A DNA stretch of 64,000 nt from Cyclobacteriaceae bacterium. Lineage in GTDB: Bacteria > Bacteroidota > Bacteroidia > Cytophagales > Cyclobacteriaceae. The stretch's first letter is position 1; every line of letters starts with the position of its first letter. A model generated the notes under the pieces. That model saw nothing but the letters and a program-made list of their open reading frames with translations, ran no database searches and was not told the DNA's origin. The stretch spans positions 183,723 through 247,722 of the forward strand of contig JAEUTZ010000017.1 in the NCBI GenBank assembly GCA_016787725.1, written 5' to 3'. Shown here piece by piece: positions 43,812 to 52,340 of this stretch. A program made the translations under genes and the position numbers.

Positions 43812-44789
43812 TCATTGGCGCTTCAGGGAGGCAATAAAATCCTGTACAATGGCATCGCGGTTAAAATTCTGCCAGATTTTTATTTGACGGGGATTGTGGG
43901 GTCGCTCCACCCAAGTGCCATTCACAAACAGCGGTGCAGCACGGATATGTACCTGTGCCCAGTCGGGGTCTTTAACGATAGCCACGGCCGCCATATCGAA
44001 CAAGGACCGGGCAGGCGGATCGCCATGGTACTCGATGTGCTCAAACAGGTTTACGGAGTAATCACCAAAGCAATAAAACTCGCCACCGTGTCGCCCGGTA
44101 ACCGGCTTTTGAATGCGGGGACCTAAGCCCGGCATCACCGTACCCACTTCTTGCCGGGTGATGGTTACCACCGAGGTGCCACTGGATTTACCATATCGTA
44201 CCGTTACCATTTCAAAGTCGATGTTCTTGTTGAGCAGGTAATTCATGGCCACCGTATCGTTGTTCTGATTGTGCTCACCCGGTTCCGGATAATTGGATCC
44301 TAACCACACCAACCGGATGTGATTGGCAATCGTAGAATCCTTCGCAACGGCCAGGGCAACATTGGTTAATTTACCGACCGCCAGCACCACCAGTTTATCG
44401 GTGGCCGGCTCGTGCGCCTCCTGTATAATGCGCTCTACCGCAGCGTGACCATCGTAGGTAGCTGAATCCAGTGATGTCACGATTTGTTGAAATGACTGAT
44501 CAGCACCCTTCACTACCGGCAAGGTATCGGCATCGCAGAGTTGCAACACCCGGACGGCTTCTGCATACTGCATCTCAATATTGCCGCCACTCGAGGTTGT
44601 GTTGATGGTGATGGCTTCAATGGTAAATACGTCCTGATTAAACACCAAATACGCCAGGGCATGTTGATCGTCCAGTTCGTTGTTGGTGTCCGTATCAAAT
44701 ACTACCCTGATTTTTTTTAACGCCTCCTTTTTCGAAGATGTGCATCCCACCATCAGCAGCGCCACCAGAATGAGCAGTTGTAATTTCAT
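43812..44789 (-). CDS. inosine/uridine-preferring nucleoside hydrolase, lipoprotein
   Basis: 325-aa exported enzyme that splits nucleosides to base and ribose. ATG 44789 is chosen because MKLQLLILVALLMVGC is a lipoprotein signal (Cys16); a longer ORF has no sense. The calcium/ribose-binding signature FDTDTNNELDDQHAL starts at Asp32. The rest agrees with the family (AVGKLTNVALAV, WLGSNYPEPGEHN). With ribokinase and a sugar transporter in the same strand it makes a nucleoside salvage set: outside cleavage, import of ribose, phosphorylation. Confidence 0.93.
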   Translation of the reverse strand: MKLQLLILVALLMVGCTSSKKEALKKIRVVFDTDTNNELDDQHALAYLVFNQDVFTIEAITINTTSSGGNIEMQYAEAVRVLQLCDADTLPVVKGADQSFQQIVTSLDSATYDGHAAVERIIQEAHEPATDKLVVLAVGKLTNVALAVAKDSTIANHIRLVWLGSNYPEPGEHNQNNDTVAMNYLLNKNIDFEMVTVRYGKSSGTSVVTITRQEVGTVMPGLGPRIQKPVTGRHGGEFYCFGDYSVNLFEHIEYHGDPPARSLFDMAAVAIVKDPDWAQVHIRAAPLFVNGTWVERPHNPRQIKIWQNFNRDAIVQDFIASLKRQ

Positions 44790-44825
44790 GATGCGGAGCG
44801 TGAGCAAAGGTTTTGTATGACAAAC

Positions 44826-45833
44826 TTACAGCAGGATATTGTTTTGGGGAGCTATTGGTTCTGGCAGCGAGCTTTCGTCCAGCATCTCGCGCATGTCGAT
44901 TTCAATCATCCGGCTGATTTGGGTAATCGGAACATCATTCGCACTGCCTTCAAAAGGATTGACCGAACTTTCGCCTACGGTGTCCAACGTATAGAGTGCC
45001 CACGTAACCACGGCTGAAAAGGGAATGTTGAACCAGATCGTATAGCCCTCCATACGGGTACCCGAACCTACCATCTGAAATTCTTTTAATAACCCGAAAG
45101 GCGCAAACATGACAAAGATGAGTAACAAATAGGTGGCGATGGAAGCAAAGTTGCGGGGATAGGGAAAATTTTTTATGCGTTCCACACGACCTTGGTCATC
45201 GGTTAGCTTCATCAGCGCTTGTTGCAAGTGTGTCCACTGAAAATCATTAATAGCACCGGATGTTCGCAGACTGGCAAGTTCCTCGGACTGCCGGGCGGTA
45301 AGATGAGTAACCCGATTTTTCTTGCCGAGGACATAGGTAAGCTCTTGTTCAGACAGGTATTTTTTTAACTCCGTTTCCACCGTACTCATCCTTTCGGGAA
45401 TCTGATAATTCGCTTCCTGAAATTCTGTGTTTCGTTTCTGTAACATGTTCTCCCAGGTACGCGGTTCTCGCAATTGGAAACGCAAGGCAGTGAGCCACGC
45501 GAAATGGCGATAGAACATTCTTTTTACCGTATCGAATTGTTCATCACCCAACGCATCACGCAACGTATAGGCAAAACTGCGGCTGTCGTTAATGATGGAC
45601 CCATAAATCTGGCGGGCTTCCCAAATGCGGTTGTAGCTGGCATTGTTTTTAAATCCGACAATAAAGGCAACGGCCGTACCCAAAATAGCGATCGGTTGCC
45701 AGGGCAACGCAAGGAAGGTAAGGCCAGCCGCATATAAAACGGTGGGTACCGTAGCCAGTAACAACATCCAATACGTATCTCCGCGAGTCCATTTGATAAA
45801 CTCAATCGGTGTATAGCGCCTTCCGGTATGCAT
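44826..45833 (-). CDS. bestrophin-like channel protein (UPF0187)
   Basis: 335-aa inner-membrane protein with four transmembrane helices in two hairpins (TYWMLLLATVPTVLYAAGLT, LPWQPIAILGTAVAFIVGF, then YLLLIFVMFAPFGLL and IPFSAVVTWALYTLDTVGES) and the family sequence FKNNASYNRIWEARQIYG. Bacterial bestrophin homologues form pentameric ion channels. The C-terminus carries the conserved PFEGSANDVPITQ. It starts 36 bp from the nucleoside hydrolase, on the same strand, with no clear functional link. Confidence 0.92.
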   Translation of the reverse strand: MHTGRRYTPIEFIKWTRGDTYWMLLLATVPTVLYAAGLTFLALPWQPIAILGTAVAFIVGFKNNASYNRIWEARQIYGSIINDSRSFAYTLRDALGDEQFDTVKRMFYRHFAWLTALRFQLREPRTWENMLQKRNTEFQEANYQIPERMSTVETELKKYLSEQELTYVLGKKNRVTHLTARQSEELASLRTSGAINDFQWTHLQQALMKLTDDQGRVERIKNFPYPRNFASIATYLLLIFVMFAPFGLLKEFQMVGSGTRMEGYTIWFNIPFSAVVTWALYTLDTVGESSVNPFEGSANDVPITQISRMIEIDMREMLDESSLPEPIAPQNNILL

Positions 45834-45877
45834 TGTAAGTTATTAAGTAAAATGACGGTGTTGAGGGAAAGTTGCTT

Positions 45878-45912
45878 AACGGTTGTCAGGTATTTTTAAG
45901 CTGACAACCGTT
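45878..45912. repeat. perfect 12-bp inverted repeat between two genes
   Basis: AACGGTTGTCAG (45878-45889) / CTGACAACCGTT (45901-45912) with an 11-nt loop (GTATTTTTAAG), located between the 45925-47661 gene and the bestrophin gene, both minus. There is no good T-tract outside, so it is either an atypical terminator or an mRNA-protecting hairpin. Confidence 0.65.
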
Positions 45913-45924
45913 GAAAATCACTGA

Positions 45925-47661
45925 TCAATAAACCCATGAATACCCACTGCCCACCGAAGCGCCTACTCCGGCACCTACACTGGGCGTCACTACGATTCCA
46001 CCAAACGTGAATTTCGGGATATCATTTTCAATAGTTATGTTGTAGGCAATCGAGAAGGAAACCCCCACGCCTGAGCCTACCTCCACACTCGCGGCTACCC
46101 CCGGGCCATCCAACTCTGCTGGCGGGCTCGTCCAAATTCCAAACTGCACGCCCGCGCCCACACCTGATTGAACCCCCAGGCTGCCATCCAGTCCGGCAAA
46201 GCCTTTCACCTGAGTTGCATCAAAGGATACCCCATATCCAAACGCGCCTTCCGTTCCGATCACGGCCGAAGCTCCGCTGGTAAAACCAACACTCAGTGTT
46301 TTAAACCCGGTTGCCTTTACAACCTCTGCCATTTCCTTACGTCTTACTAGTTGCTTCACAAAGTCACCATTGCGCACGGTACTCTTATCTTTCGCTGCGC
46401 GGAACAATCCATCCACAAAGCCTGGGTCATTCTTAATCAGATCCTGCGCTGCCTTGCCCAGCTTATCGATAAGGTCTTTGTATTTCTGAGCATCTTTTTT
46501 GGCAAGCTCTTTCACGATGGCATATTGCGCTTCGTTCATGGAATTATTTAGATCATCCAATGCATTGTTGAAGGCATTGGCGACATCTTTCGTAAAGAAG
46601 GTTTCCACCGAGCCCAACAGGTTGGTGGATTTCTTATCGATCTTATATTCCGGATCAAACACGGTACCATACACTTTGAACCACCGGTTTGGTGGAAGGG
46701 TAGGGTACGACTGGCTGAAGATGCGGGTGGCATTCTCCTGCTTGACCACATCCCACACGTACGCTGTTACCTCTACATCGGTAACATTCTTTGGCAACTT
46801 GAGGCGATACTCGTAGGTAAGTGCCGTTCCTTTCTTGGTCCAGGATTGAGACTTTCCGCTGTTGTCTTTCCAGGTAACCGTAAAGGTGGCAAAGTAACCG
46901 GACTCATTCGCTACGCCCACAAAATTGTCGTTTGAGCGCTCGGCCCACTCAAATCCCTTAGGCCCGTCACCTTCATAGCGTGTGGGCGCCTTACCGGCCT
47001 TGATGTCTTCACCATAAGGCTTCGTCATATAATAATCATCCCAAAAGAAATAATAGTCTTTGTTGTCATTGCTGTAATCCACTGCCCGGATGGGGCGCTT
47101 TGCGTCCAGGTTCTTAAATCCATCACCTGCAGCAAGACTCCGAACATTCTTGCTCACCGGTTCCCCCTTCTTTTTTGAAGTGAATTCATCGCCTTTAAAG
47201 AAATAATACGTTTGCGAAGCCTGATTAAAGGTTACCGCGTCCACCGTGGGCCAGGGTAATCCTGCAAACGTGTCTTTAATTTTGGTGGGCTTGCCCATGG
47301 GTTCGCCCATTTCCTTGGAGCAAACCTCATCGCCCTTAAAGAAATAATATTTTCCTGTTGGCTTCGGCATACCGGGTAGGATGGCATTGAACACCACATT
47401 GTCACTGACAAAACAAACCGCATCCAGGTTGCCACCGTGCCATGATTTGGGAAAGCCCTCCCACTCTTCGGTAATCAGCAAGGGCAGGCCATCAATGTAT
47501 TTTCCCCGCTCTTTAATGACGCAGTAATTCCCATAAAAGAAGTAATACTTATCGGTGATGTTGTTGTAAACCACAGCATCGAGTTGTGGCCAGTTTTGGG
47601 CGACCAGGGATTCACTATTCAGAAGAAGCAATATAAGTACCCCTGCAAACAGTTTGTTCAT
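45925..47661 (-). CDS. hemopexin-repeat exported protein
   Basis: 578-aa secreted or surface protein. ATG 47661 gives a clean signal peptide (MNKLFAGVLILLLLNSESLVAQ); the longer ORF to 47715 adds an improbable leader. Four hemopexin-like repeats follow (about 23-205), each with the pattern LDAV..F....YYFFKGDE. A beta-sandwich-like region (about 225-330, GYFATFTVTWKDNSGKSQSW to KVYGTVFDPEY) recalls the C-terminal membrane-binding domain of thiol-activated cytolysins, but only weakly. Then comes a helical part (about 345-470) and a glycine/valine-rich C-terminus (GVGASVGSGYSWVY). Hemopexin repeats bind haem, metal or matrix proteins; function here is unknown. Confidence 0.75.
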   Translation of the reverse strand: MNKLFAGVLILLLLNSESLVAQNWPQLDAVVYNNITDKYYFFYGNYCVIKERGKYIDGLPLLITEEWEGFPKSWHGGNLDAVCFVSDNVVFNAILPGMPKPTGKYYFFKGDEVCSKEMGEPMGKPTKIKDTFAGLPWPTVDAVTFNQASQTYYFFKGDEFTSKKKGEPVSKNVRSLAAGDGFKNLDAKRPIRAVDYSNDNKDYYFFWDDYYMTKPYGEDIKAGKAPTRYEGDGPKGFEWAERSNDNFVGVANESGYFATFTVTWKDNSGKSQSWTKKGTALTYEYRLKLPKNVTDVEVTAYVWDVVKQENATRIFSQSYPTLPPNRWFKVYGTVFDPEYKIDKKSTNLLGSVETFFTKDVANAFNNALDDLNNSMNEAQYAIVKELAKKDAQKYKDLIDKLGKAAQDLIKNDPGFVDGLFRAAKDKSTVRNGDFVKQLVRRKEMAEVVKATGFKTLSVGFTSGASAVIGTEGAFGYGVSFDATQVKGFAGLDGSLGVQSGVGAGVQFGIWTSPPAELDGPGVAASVEVGSGVGVSFSIAYNITIENDIPKFTFGGIVVTPSVGAGVGASVGSGYSWVY

Positions 47662-47873
47662 AGGTTGGGTTTTGGTGAATGCCGAAGATAACGTTTTTAT
47701 GCAAAACTCAATCACTCATCCAAATACCAGGCCAATGATTTGACCCGAACCGTATGATTCAATCGAGTCCCATCGTTAGTTCACGTCAGAAACGATTGAC
47801 ACTAAGTGCATGGGCGTGTGGTCAAAGCAGGATGGTGTACCTTTATGATGCCATCGATAAGCTACATGGCACG

Positions 47874-48443
47874 TTACCCTTGTGATTTTTCGGATGATTC
47901 CAACACCAGGTACCGGAATAGCAACCCCGAGATTGCAAAGAGCGCAGCGAAGAAAGCATTTACAAGAATGATTTCTTTCACCGAACTACCGGGATAGTAC
48001 TGCATGTTCATCAGCAACGCTACGATGGCCAGCAACACCAGGGAAGCGGCAACAGCCAGCATGGCCCGCTCCATTCCGCGCGGGGTGAATCGGGAAAGGT
48101 AGGTACCAATGATAATTACGGCTAGCACGCCCAGATACATCAGGTTACCTGGGTTCGGACCGGACCCAATCAGGCCCACGGCCAGATTTACCCAGATCAG
48201 CAGGAAGGTTGAACCAATGGCAGAGGCAATTGCTACCCAGTAAATAAAATTTGGGGCATAGCGCGTGAGCAACACAAAGGCAAGCCCGGTGCTGAATAGG
48301 AGGATACCCATCACCAGGAAATCACCGACACTCCAGTTTACTTCGGTGGTGAACTGCATCGCCACCAACGGAATGAGCAAGAGTAGTCCTGTGGCAACGG
48401 CAACCCCGAGGATGGTTTGGAAAAAGTGGATTTTCTGTTTCAT
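47874..48443 (-). CDS. hypothetical membrane protein (six helices)
   Basis: 189-aa protein with about six predicted transmembrane helices, beginning TILGVAVATGLLLLIPLVAM and ending FFAALFAISGLLFRYLVLES. No family recognised; no charged motif suggests transport. It sits 38 bp from the 48482-48664 gene, another small membrane protein, with which it may form a pair. Confidence 0.8.
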   Translation of the reverse strand: MKQKIHFFQTILGVAVATGLLLLIPLVAMQFTTEVNWSVGDFLVMGILLFSTGLAFVLLTRYAPNFIYWVAIASAIGSTFLLIWVNLAVGLIGSGPNPGNLMYLGVLAVIIIGTYLSRFTPRGMERAMLAVAASLVLLAIVALLMNMQYYPGSSVKEIILVNAFFAALFAISGLLFRYLVLESSEKSQG

Positions 48444-48481
48444 ACGTGATGGAATGTTAAGGTTGATTGATTATTGGTTTC

Positions 48482-48664
48482 TTATTTAGGGTTCGATTGT
48501 GCCCGTCTCTGAAGTATTAACAAAAGCAAACCACCCCCGATGATAATCAGCAAGGGAATGGCACCGGGTTCACTCTCCAACATAATTTGAAGCACCATGA
48601 GCAGGACACCCACGAGCATGATTAGCAGGGGAATGATTCGTTGCTGTCGATTCGTTTGTACCAT
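48482..48664 (-). CDS. small membrane protein
   Basis: 60-aa protein: a polar N-terminus (MVQTNRQQR), two hydrophobic segments (IIPLLIMLVGVLLMVLQIML, IPLLIIIGGGLLLLIL) and a basic tail (RRAQSNPK). ATG 48664 is chosen because the longer ORF start at 48766 adds 34 polar residues of low plausibility. Function unknown; it is immediately upstream of the six-helix protein on the same strand. Confidence 0.6.
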   Translation of the reverse strand: MVQTNRQQRIIPLLIMLVGVLLMVLQIMLESEPGAIPLLIIIGGGLLLLILQRRAQSNPK

Positions 48665-48991
48665 TTCTATTTCTGCTTTTCTGGACTCCACCCCACCCCT
48701 GTTTGAGCTTTCCAGGTGGCCTCGATTAACCGTATCAAAAGTACTTTGTGTTTCAAAGTAAAGCAAGAAAATCGATAGAAATATTCAACCGGTCCTGAAA
48801 TATTGACCAAATGCGTTATTTAAAAGACCCCTGTTTGATAAGGTTTGGGTAAACCGCATCGACCAACAGACATCTATCGTCAATGAATTGTTCATGGAGC
48901 TTGAATAAACAGAGCGAAGCGATTTGGTTGAAGATGAATCGCACTCTGGTGGTCATGGGTGCACCATAAGATGATGGAAGATTCAATTCGG

Positions 48992-49966
48992 TTACTCAGC
49001 AGAGCGATACGACTTTATTATCAATCTAAAGTCCACCCAATAAATGTTGCCTTGCGTATTTAGCGGTTGGTTCCACAGGTCTTCGATTGCCTGGTACGTA
49101 GCCTTCTTTGAAAAGGATTTTGTCGCCTGATAGCGGTTGCTGGTCAGGAACAGGATCCTGCCATCGCGACTCACAGAGGGGCAATACTCAAGAAATCGCG
49201 TGTTGAGTTCTTTGATGGCACGGGCCGGTAGCCATTGATTTCGATTGCCCTTTACACTGATGTACAGATCACCCCCACCGGCATCGCCTTGCCGGCCGTA
49301 GCTGGTAAACAGGATATAGTCTTCCTCCGGACTGACAAACGCATTGAACTCATCCACACGCGAATTAATGGCTGAGTCAAGGGCCACGGGAGGTTGATAG
49401 TTTCCATCCTTCCATTCCGCTTTATAGATATCTTCCCGACCACTTCCCTGACCTTTATAGCTGGCCGTAAAATAAAGATGCCCTGTTTTTGTAAGCGAGG
49501 GATAAAATTCATCAAACTCCGTATTGACCGGACTACCCACATTGACGGGTATACCCCAGCCCTTTCCATCGCGACTTACTTTCCAGATATCAAAGTCTTT
49601 GGGTTCGGTACCGCTCAGTGGGCGATTCGAGGCAAAGTATAGCGTATTCCCATCGGCACTGAAGGCGGGTTCCAGGTCACTGTACTGTCCGGCAAAGGAA
49701 ACAACCTCAGGCGAAATCCATTGACCCGGATTGATTTGACGGCTCACAACAATTGTTTGGAAGTCACTGCGCGGGGTGCTGATGGTGTAGTAAATCTCTT
49801 TGCCATCAGAAGATAGGGCAAAGTCCCGTTCATTCATGGGTGTGCTAATGAATCCATCAGCCAACATCGTAAGTTGTTCGGGTGGTTGATTAAAATTGAC
49901 CGGATATGGTTGGGCGCAGACTGATTGCACAGCCAACAATGAAATCAGGAGATACCGATAATCCAT
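48992..49966 (-). CDS. PD40 (TolB-like) beta-propeller exported protein
   Basis: 324-aa exported protein. ATG 49966 yields a signal peptide (MDYRYLLISLLAVQSVCAQ); a longer ORF start is discarded. The mature chain is a WD40-like PD40 propeller: several blades with the pattern F SxDG..LYFxSNR, for example LEPAFSADGNTLYFASNRP, FYPSLTKTGHLYFTASYKG and CPSVSRDGRILFLTSNR. These modules bind peptides or proteins at the cell envelope. The gene starts 59 bp after the DoxX gene on the same strand. Confidence 0.88.
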   Translation of the reverse strand: MDYRYLLISLLAVQSVCAQPYPVNFNQPPEQLTMLADGFISTPMNERDFALSSDGKEIYYTISTPRSDFQTIVVSRQINPGQWISPEVVSFAGQYSDLEPAFSADGNTLYFASNRPLSGTEPKDFDIWKVSRDGKGWGIPVNVGSPVNTEFDEFYPSLTKTGHLYFTASYKGQGSGREDIYKAEWKDGNYQPPVALDSAINSRVDEFNAFVSPEEDYILFTSYGRQGDAGGGDLYISVKGNRNQWLPARAIKELNTRFLEYCPSVSRDGRILFLTSNRYQATKSFSKKATYQAIEDLWNQPLNTQGNIYWVDFRLIIKSYRSAE

Positions 49967-50025
49967 AGCGCACCAAGTGATGATAATTTGCTTAACCTGT
50001 TGATGACCGCTTCGTCTTCGCAAAG

Positions 50026-50409
50026 TCAATGGCCAGGTTTCAGGCGTTTGTGATGATACAAATAAGATATTGTTCCTAACCCAAACGGTACCAGCATCAC
50101 GAGTATTTGGGGATGAAAACCTCCTACCGCCAGACCGGAATAAACGGCCCCTGTTAAATCAAAGAACAAACCGGCATAGGCCCACTCTTTCAAGCGTGGA
50201 AAACGCGGTACTAACAAGGTGATTACACCTAATAACTTCGCTACCCCAATAAAGGGGAGCATGTACAACGGATACCCTAACTGTTTAAAGATTTCGACCC
50301 ATTCCGGAGCCGACAAGATATTCGGTATGGTAGACGTGAGCATGAAGGCGCAAAAGAGGCCGGTGGAAATCCAGTAAATGAAGGTAGTTCGTTTGGAAGG
50401 TTGTGTCAT
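50026..50409 (-). CDS. DoxX-like membrane protein
   Basis: 127-aa protein with four helices and the DoxX/DoxD-like pattern (IYWISTGLFCAFMLTST, GYPLYMLPFIGVAKLLGVIT, EWAYAGLFFDLTGAVYSGLA). DoxX proteins are quinone- or redox-linked membrane proteins of unclear role. It stands upstream of the PD40 gene and after a 134-bp gap to the acidic protein gene. Confidence 0.85.
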   Translation of the reverse strand: MTQPSKRTTFIYWISTGLFCAFMLTSTIPNILSAPEWVEIFKQLGYPLYMLPFIGVAKLLGVITLLVPRFPRLKEWAYAGLFFDLTGAVYSGLAVGGFHPQILVMLVPFGLGTISYLYHHKRLKPGH

Positions 50410-50543
50410 GAGAGGACAATATTAGTTTCTTGTTGATCCATTCGGAAAAATAATGGATTGCATCAATAAATCAACACCAGTTGGATGAATTGGCTTTCGT
50501 GTCGTCAAAGGACTAAACAGCACTAGAATCGAAAAGCCAATCG

Positions 50544-51110
50544 TTAATTGAGCTTCTTTAGTCCTTTCGCTTTGTCATGGGTTTCGGGCTTGTGGAATTT
50601 ATCGCCCGTCTTCGACTTTTCTTTATGCTTACTCTTGTTTTTGTCTTTATGCTTATCGTTATCGTGATCTTCATCTAGTTCGTCCGCCTCCCAATTCCTA
50701 TCATGGTCAAAGTCGCCATCGAAATCAAGATGCAGATCCAATTCATCCAGTTCTATCTTGATTGGCTCGATATCAAAATCCAATTCCGGAATCTCGATCT
50801 CTAGGGGCTCCAGTGCCAGGTCAAGATGATCCAGGTCGATTTCGATGGGTTCGATGAAATCCAGGTGCTCCAGTTGGCGTAAAGCCGATTCCACCGAGAC
50901 CATGGCATTTTCCACAGCTGCTTCCACGGAAGCTTCCATGGCTTCTTCATTCAATTGAATGCGGAGACCCCGTTGGTGTGATCCGCCTGCCATGCGCTTC
51001 AATCCGGCTGCTTTTGGATCCGACTCTTCCTGACGGGTTGGGATTTGTTGCGCCAAGCCCGGCAGCGTCAGGCAAATCATTAAGAATGAAATAAGGATGT
51101 AGCGTTTCAT
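50544..51110 (-). CDS. acidic low-complexity exported protein
   Basis: 188-aa secreted protein. ATG 51110 begins MKRYILISFLMICLTLPGLAQ, a good signal peptide. The mature chain has a helical region (EEAMEASVEAAVENAMVSVE), then an almost periodic acidic/hydrophobic stretch (PIEIDLDHLDLALEPLEIEI, DFDIEPIKIELDELDLHLDF) and a final basic/acidic Asp-His-Lys tail (HDNDKHKDKNKSKHKEKSK). It ends AKGLKKLN. No domain is recognised. The 7-residue periodicity of LxIxL pairs suggests a beta-rich or fibrous segment. Transcribed divergently from the ArsR gene. Confidence 0.7.
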   Translation of the reverse strand: MKRYILISFLMICLTLPGLAQQIPTRQEESDPKAAGLKRMAGGSHQRGLRIQLNEEAMEASVEAAVENAMVSVESALRQLEHLDFIEPIEIDLDHLDLALEPLEIEIPELDFDIEPIKIELDELDLHLDFDGDFDHDRNWEADELDEDHDNDKHKDKNKSKHKEKSKTGDKFHKPETHDKAKGLKKLN

Positions 51111-51192
51111 ACAGAGTGTCGTTAGGGTACTGGTAGGATACTCAACCCGGTTAAAAAGGTTACGCGGACGATAAAAAAATAATGGCCTTAGC

Positions 51193-51227
51193 TTGCGCAA
51201 CCAATGAGTTGCATATATATTTGCAAC
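51193..51227 (+). promoter_or_regulatory. promoter and operator of the arsR-AHSA1 operon
   Basis: TTG (51193-51195), 20 bp, then TATATTTG (51216-51223) is an exact match to the Bacteroidota TTG/TAnnTTTG promoter. An inverted repeat GTTGCA (51208-51213) and TGCAAC (51222-51227) overlaps the second element. It lies 31 bp before the arsR start at 51258. A regulator bound there would block transcription, so auto-repression by the ArsR protein is likely. Confidence 0.75.
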
Positions 51228-51257
51228 CAGTTGGTTTCATTTAATTATTCCCACACG

Positions 51258-51578
51258 ATGAGAAGAGATGTTTTTCAAGCGATTGCCGACCCTACCAGAC
51301 GAGCCATTATTGCCCTTATTGCTTTGCAAGCCATGACGCCCAATGCGATGGCCGAACACTTTGACTCTTCCCGGCAGGCCGTATCGAAGCACCTGCGCAT
51401 CCTTACCGAATGCCAATTGGTGCAGCAAGAACAATCCGGGCGCGAAATCTATTACCATCTCAATCCCAAAAAATTAAAAGAAGTGGCCGACTTCATAGAA
51501 CCCTACCGCAAGATGTGGGACAAAAAGTTCAACCAGCTTGACCATGTATTATCCACCTTAAAAAACAAAAAGTCATGA
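51258..51578 (+). CDS. ArsR family transcriptional regulator
   Basis: 106-aa winged-helix repressor. ATG 51258 ([20 protein letters not shown]) is the family start; an ORF extension into the promoter is rejected. HTH region: [20 protein letters not shown], followed by the wing [24 protein letters not shown]. No metal-binding Cys motif is visible in the helix, so it is probably not a metal sensor. The stop overlaps the AHSA1 start by 4 bp. This pairing (ArsR with AHSA1/SRPBCC) is common and suggests control of a small-molecule-binding protein. Confidence 0.93.
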   Translation: MRRDVFQAIADPTRRAIIALIALQAMTPNAMAEHFDSSRQAVSKHLRILTECQLVQQEQSGREIYYHLNPKKLKEVADFIEPYRKMWDKKFNQLDHVLSTLKNKKS

Positions 51579-52081
51579 ACACACAAAAGACCCAAATCAC
51601 CAAAGACTTCAACGCCAAATTGATTCATGTAGCCCGAGAATTTGATGCTCCCCTCGCGCTGGTCTGGCGCGCCTACACCGAACCCACCTTGCTTGATCAA
51701 TGGTGGGGTCCGGCTCCGTGGCGGGCTGAAACCAAAACGTTGAACTTCACCCCGGGTGGGTATTGGCTCTACGCCATGGTGGGCCCGGAAGGTGAAAAAC
51801 ATTGGGCGCGGATGAACTACCTTTCTATCAACCGGCATAAAAATTTTACCATGGAAGATGCCTTTTGTGATGAACATGGAGTAATCAATACGGAACTTCC
51901 CGTATCAACCGGTGAAATGGTATTTACCGGAACACCCAACGGTACGCGGGTTGAATTCAAGATGACGTACGCTACTGAAGCGGCCTTGCAAAAAATTGTG
52001 GAGATGGGCTTTGCGGAAGGAATCACGCTGTGCCTTGACCAACTGGAAACATTATTCAAACAAGAGAAGATTACTGTCTGA
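51575..52081 (+). CDS. SRPBCC/AHSA1 domain protein
   Basis: 168-aa START-like (helix-grip) protein. The opening [23 protein letters not shown] is diagnostic of the AHSA1 (activator of Hsp90 ATPase-like) group, followed by [16 protein letters not shown] and the C-terminal helix [17 protein letters not shown]. It binds a hydrophobic ligand in a cavity; the ligand is unknown. It begins with a 4-bp overlap with the ArsR gene, so the two are co-translated. Confidence 0.92.
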   Translation: MNTQKTQITKDFNAKLIHVAREFDAPLALVWRAYTEPTLLDQWWGPAPWRAETKTLNFTPGGYWLYAMVGPEGEKHWARMNYLSINRHKNFTMEDAFCDEHGVINTELPVSTGEMVFTGTPNGTRVEFKMTYATEAALQKIVEMGFAEGITLCLDQLETLFKQEKITV

Positions 52082-52284
52082 GCGTTATCGAACTAGCCTG
52101 GCTTGCACGCTTGTCATTGGCCAGTGGCATCCTATCCCTGATCTGCTTGGCTGCTTTGCATGTAGTAAGCCACACCTTGCAGTAAGTATTGTTTTCCTTG
52201 AGCAAGGAACACGGTAATCCATTCAAGGGTGGTATGCTTGCGTTGTTCTTCCTGATTTAATCCATTTAAAACAATTACATAAAC

Positions 52285-52305
52285 ATTTAACTTGTTGTGT
52301 TAAAT
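52285..52305. promoter_or_regulatory. perfect inverted repeat upstream of the ThuA gene
   Basis: ATTTAAC (52285-52291) and GTTAAAT (52299-52305) with a 7-nt spacer TTGTTGT, 36 bp before the start at 52341. A small operator is likely; the regulator is unknown. Confidence 0.5.
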
Positions 52306-52340
52306 TATAGCTGCCGTAGGCAAGAAAAATTAGCAGCATC

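Noticed and set aside
45878-45912. REP element of the RAYT family
   Set aside because: It shares only TGTCAG with the REPs; loop and stem are different.
48881-48970. Short ORF in the gap before the PD40 gene
   Set aside because: 28 codons with no similarity or start signal.
52194-52209. TTCCTTG/CAAGGAA palindrome as a terminator
   Set aside because: The loop would have only two bases and there is no T-tract.
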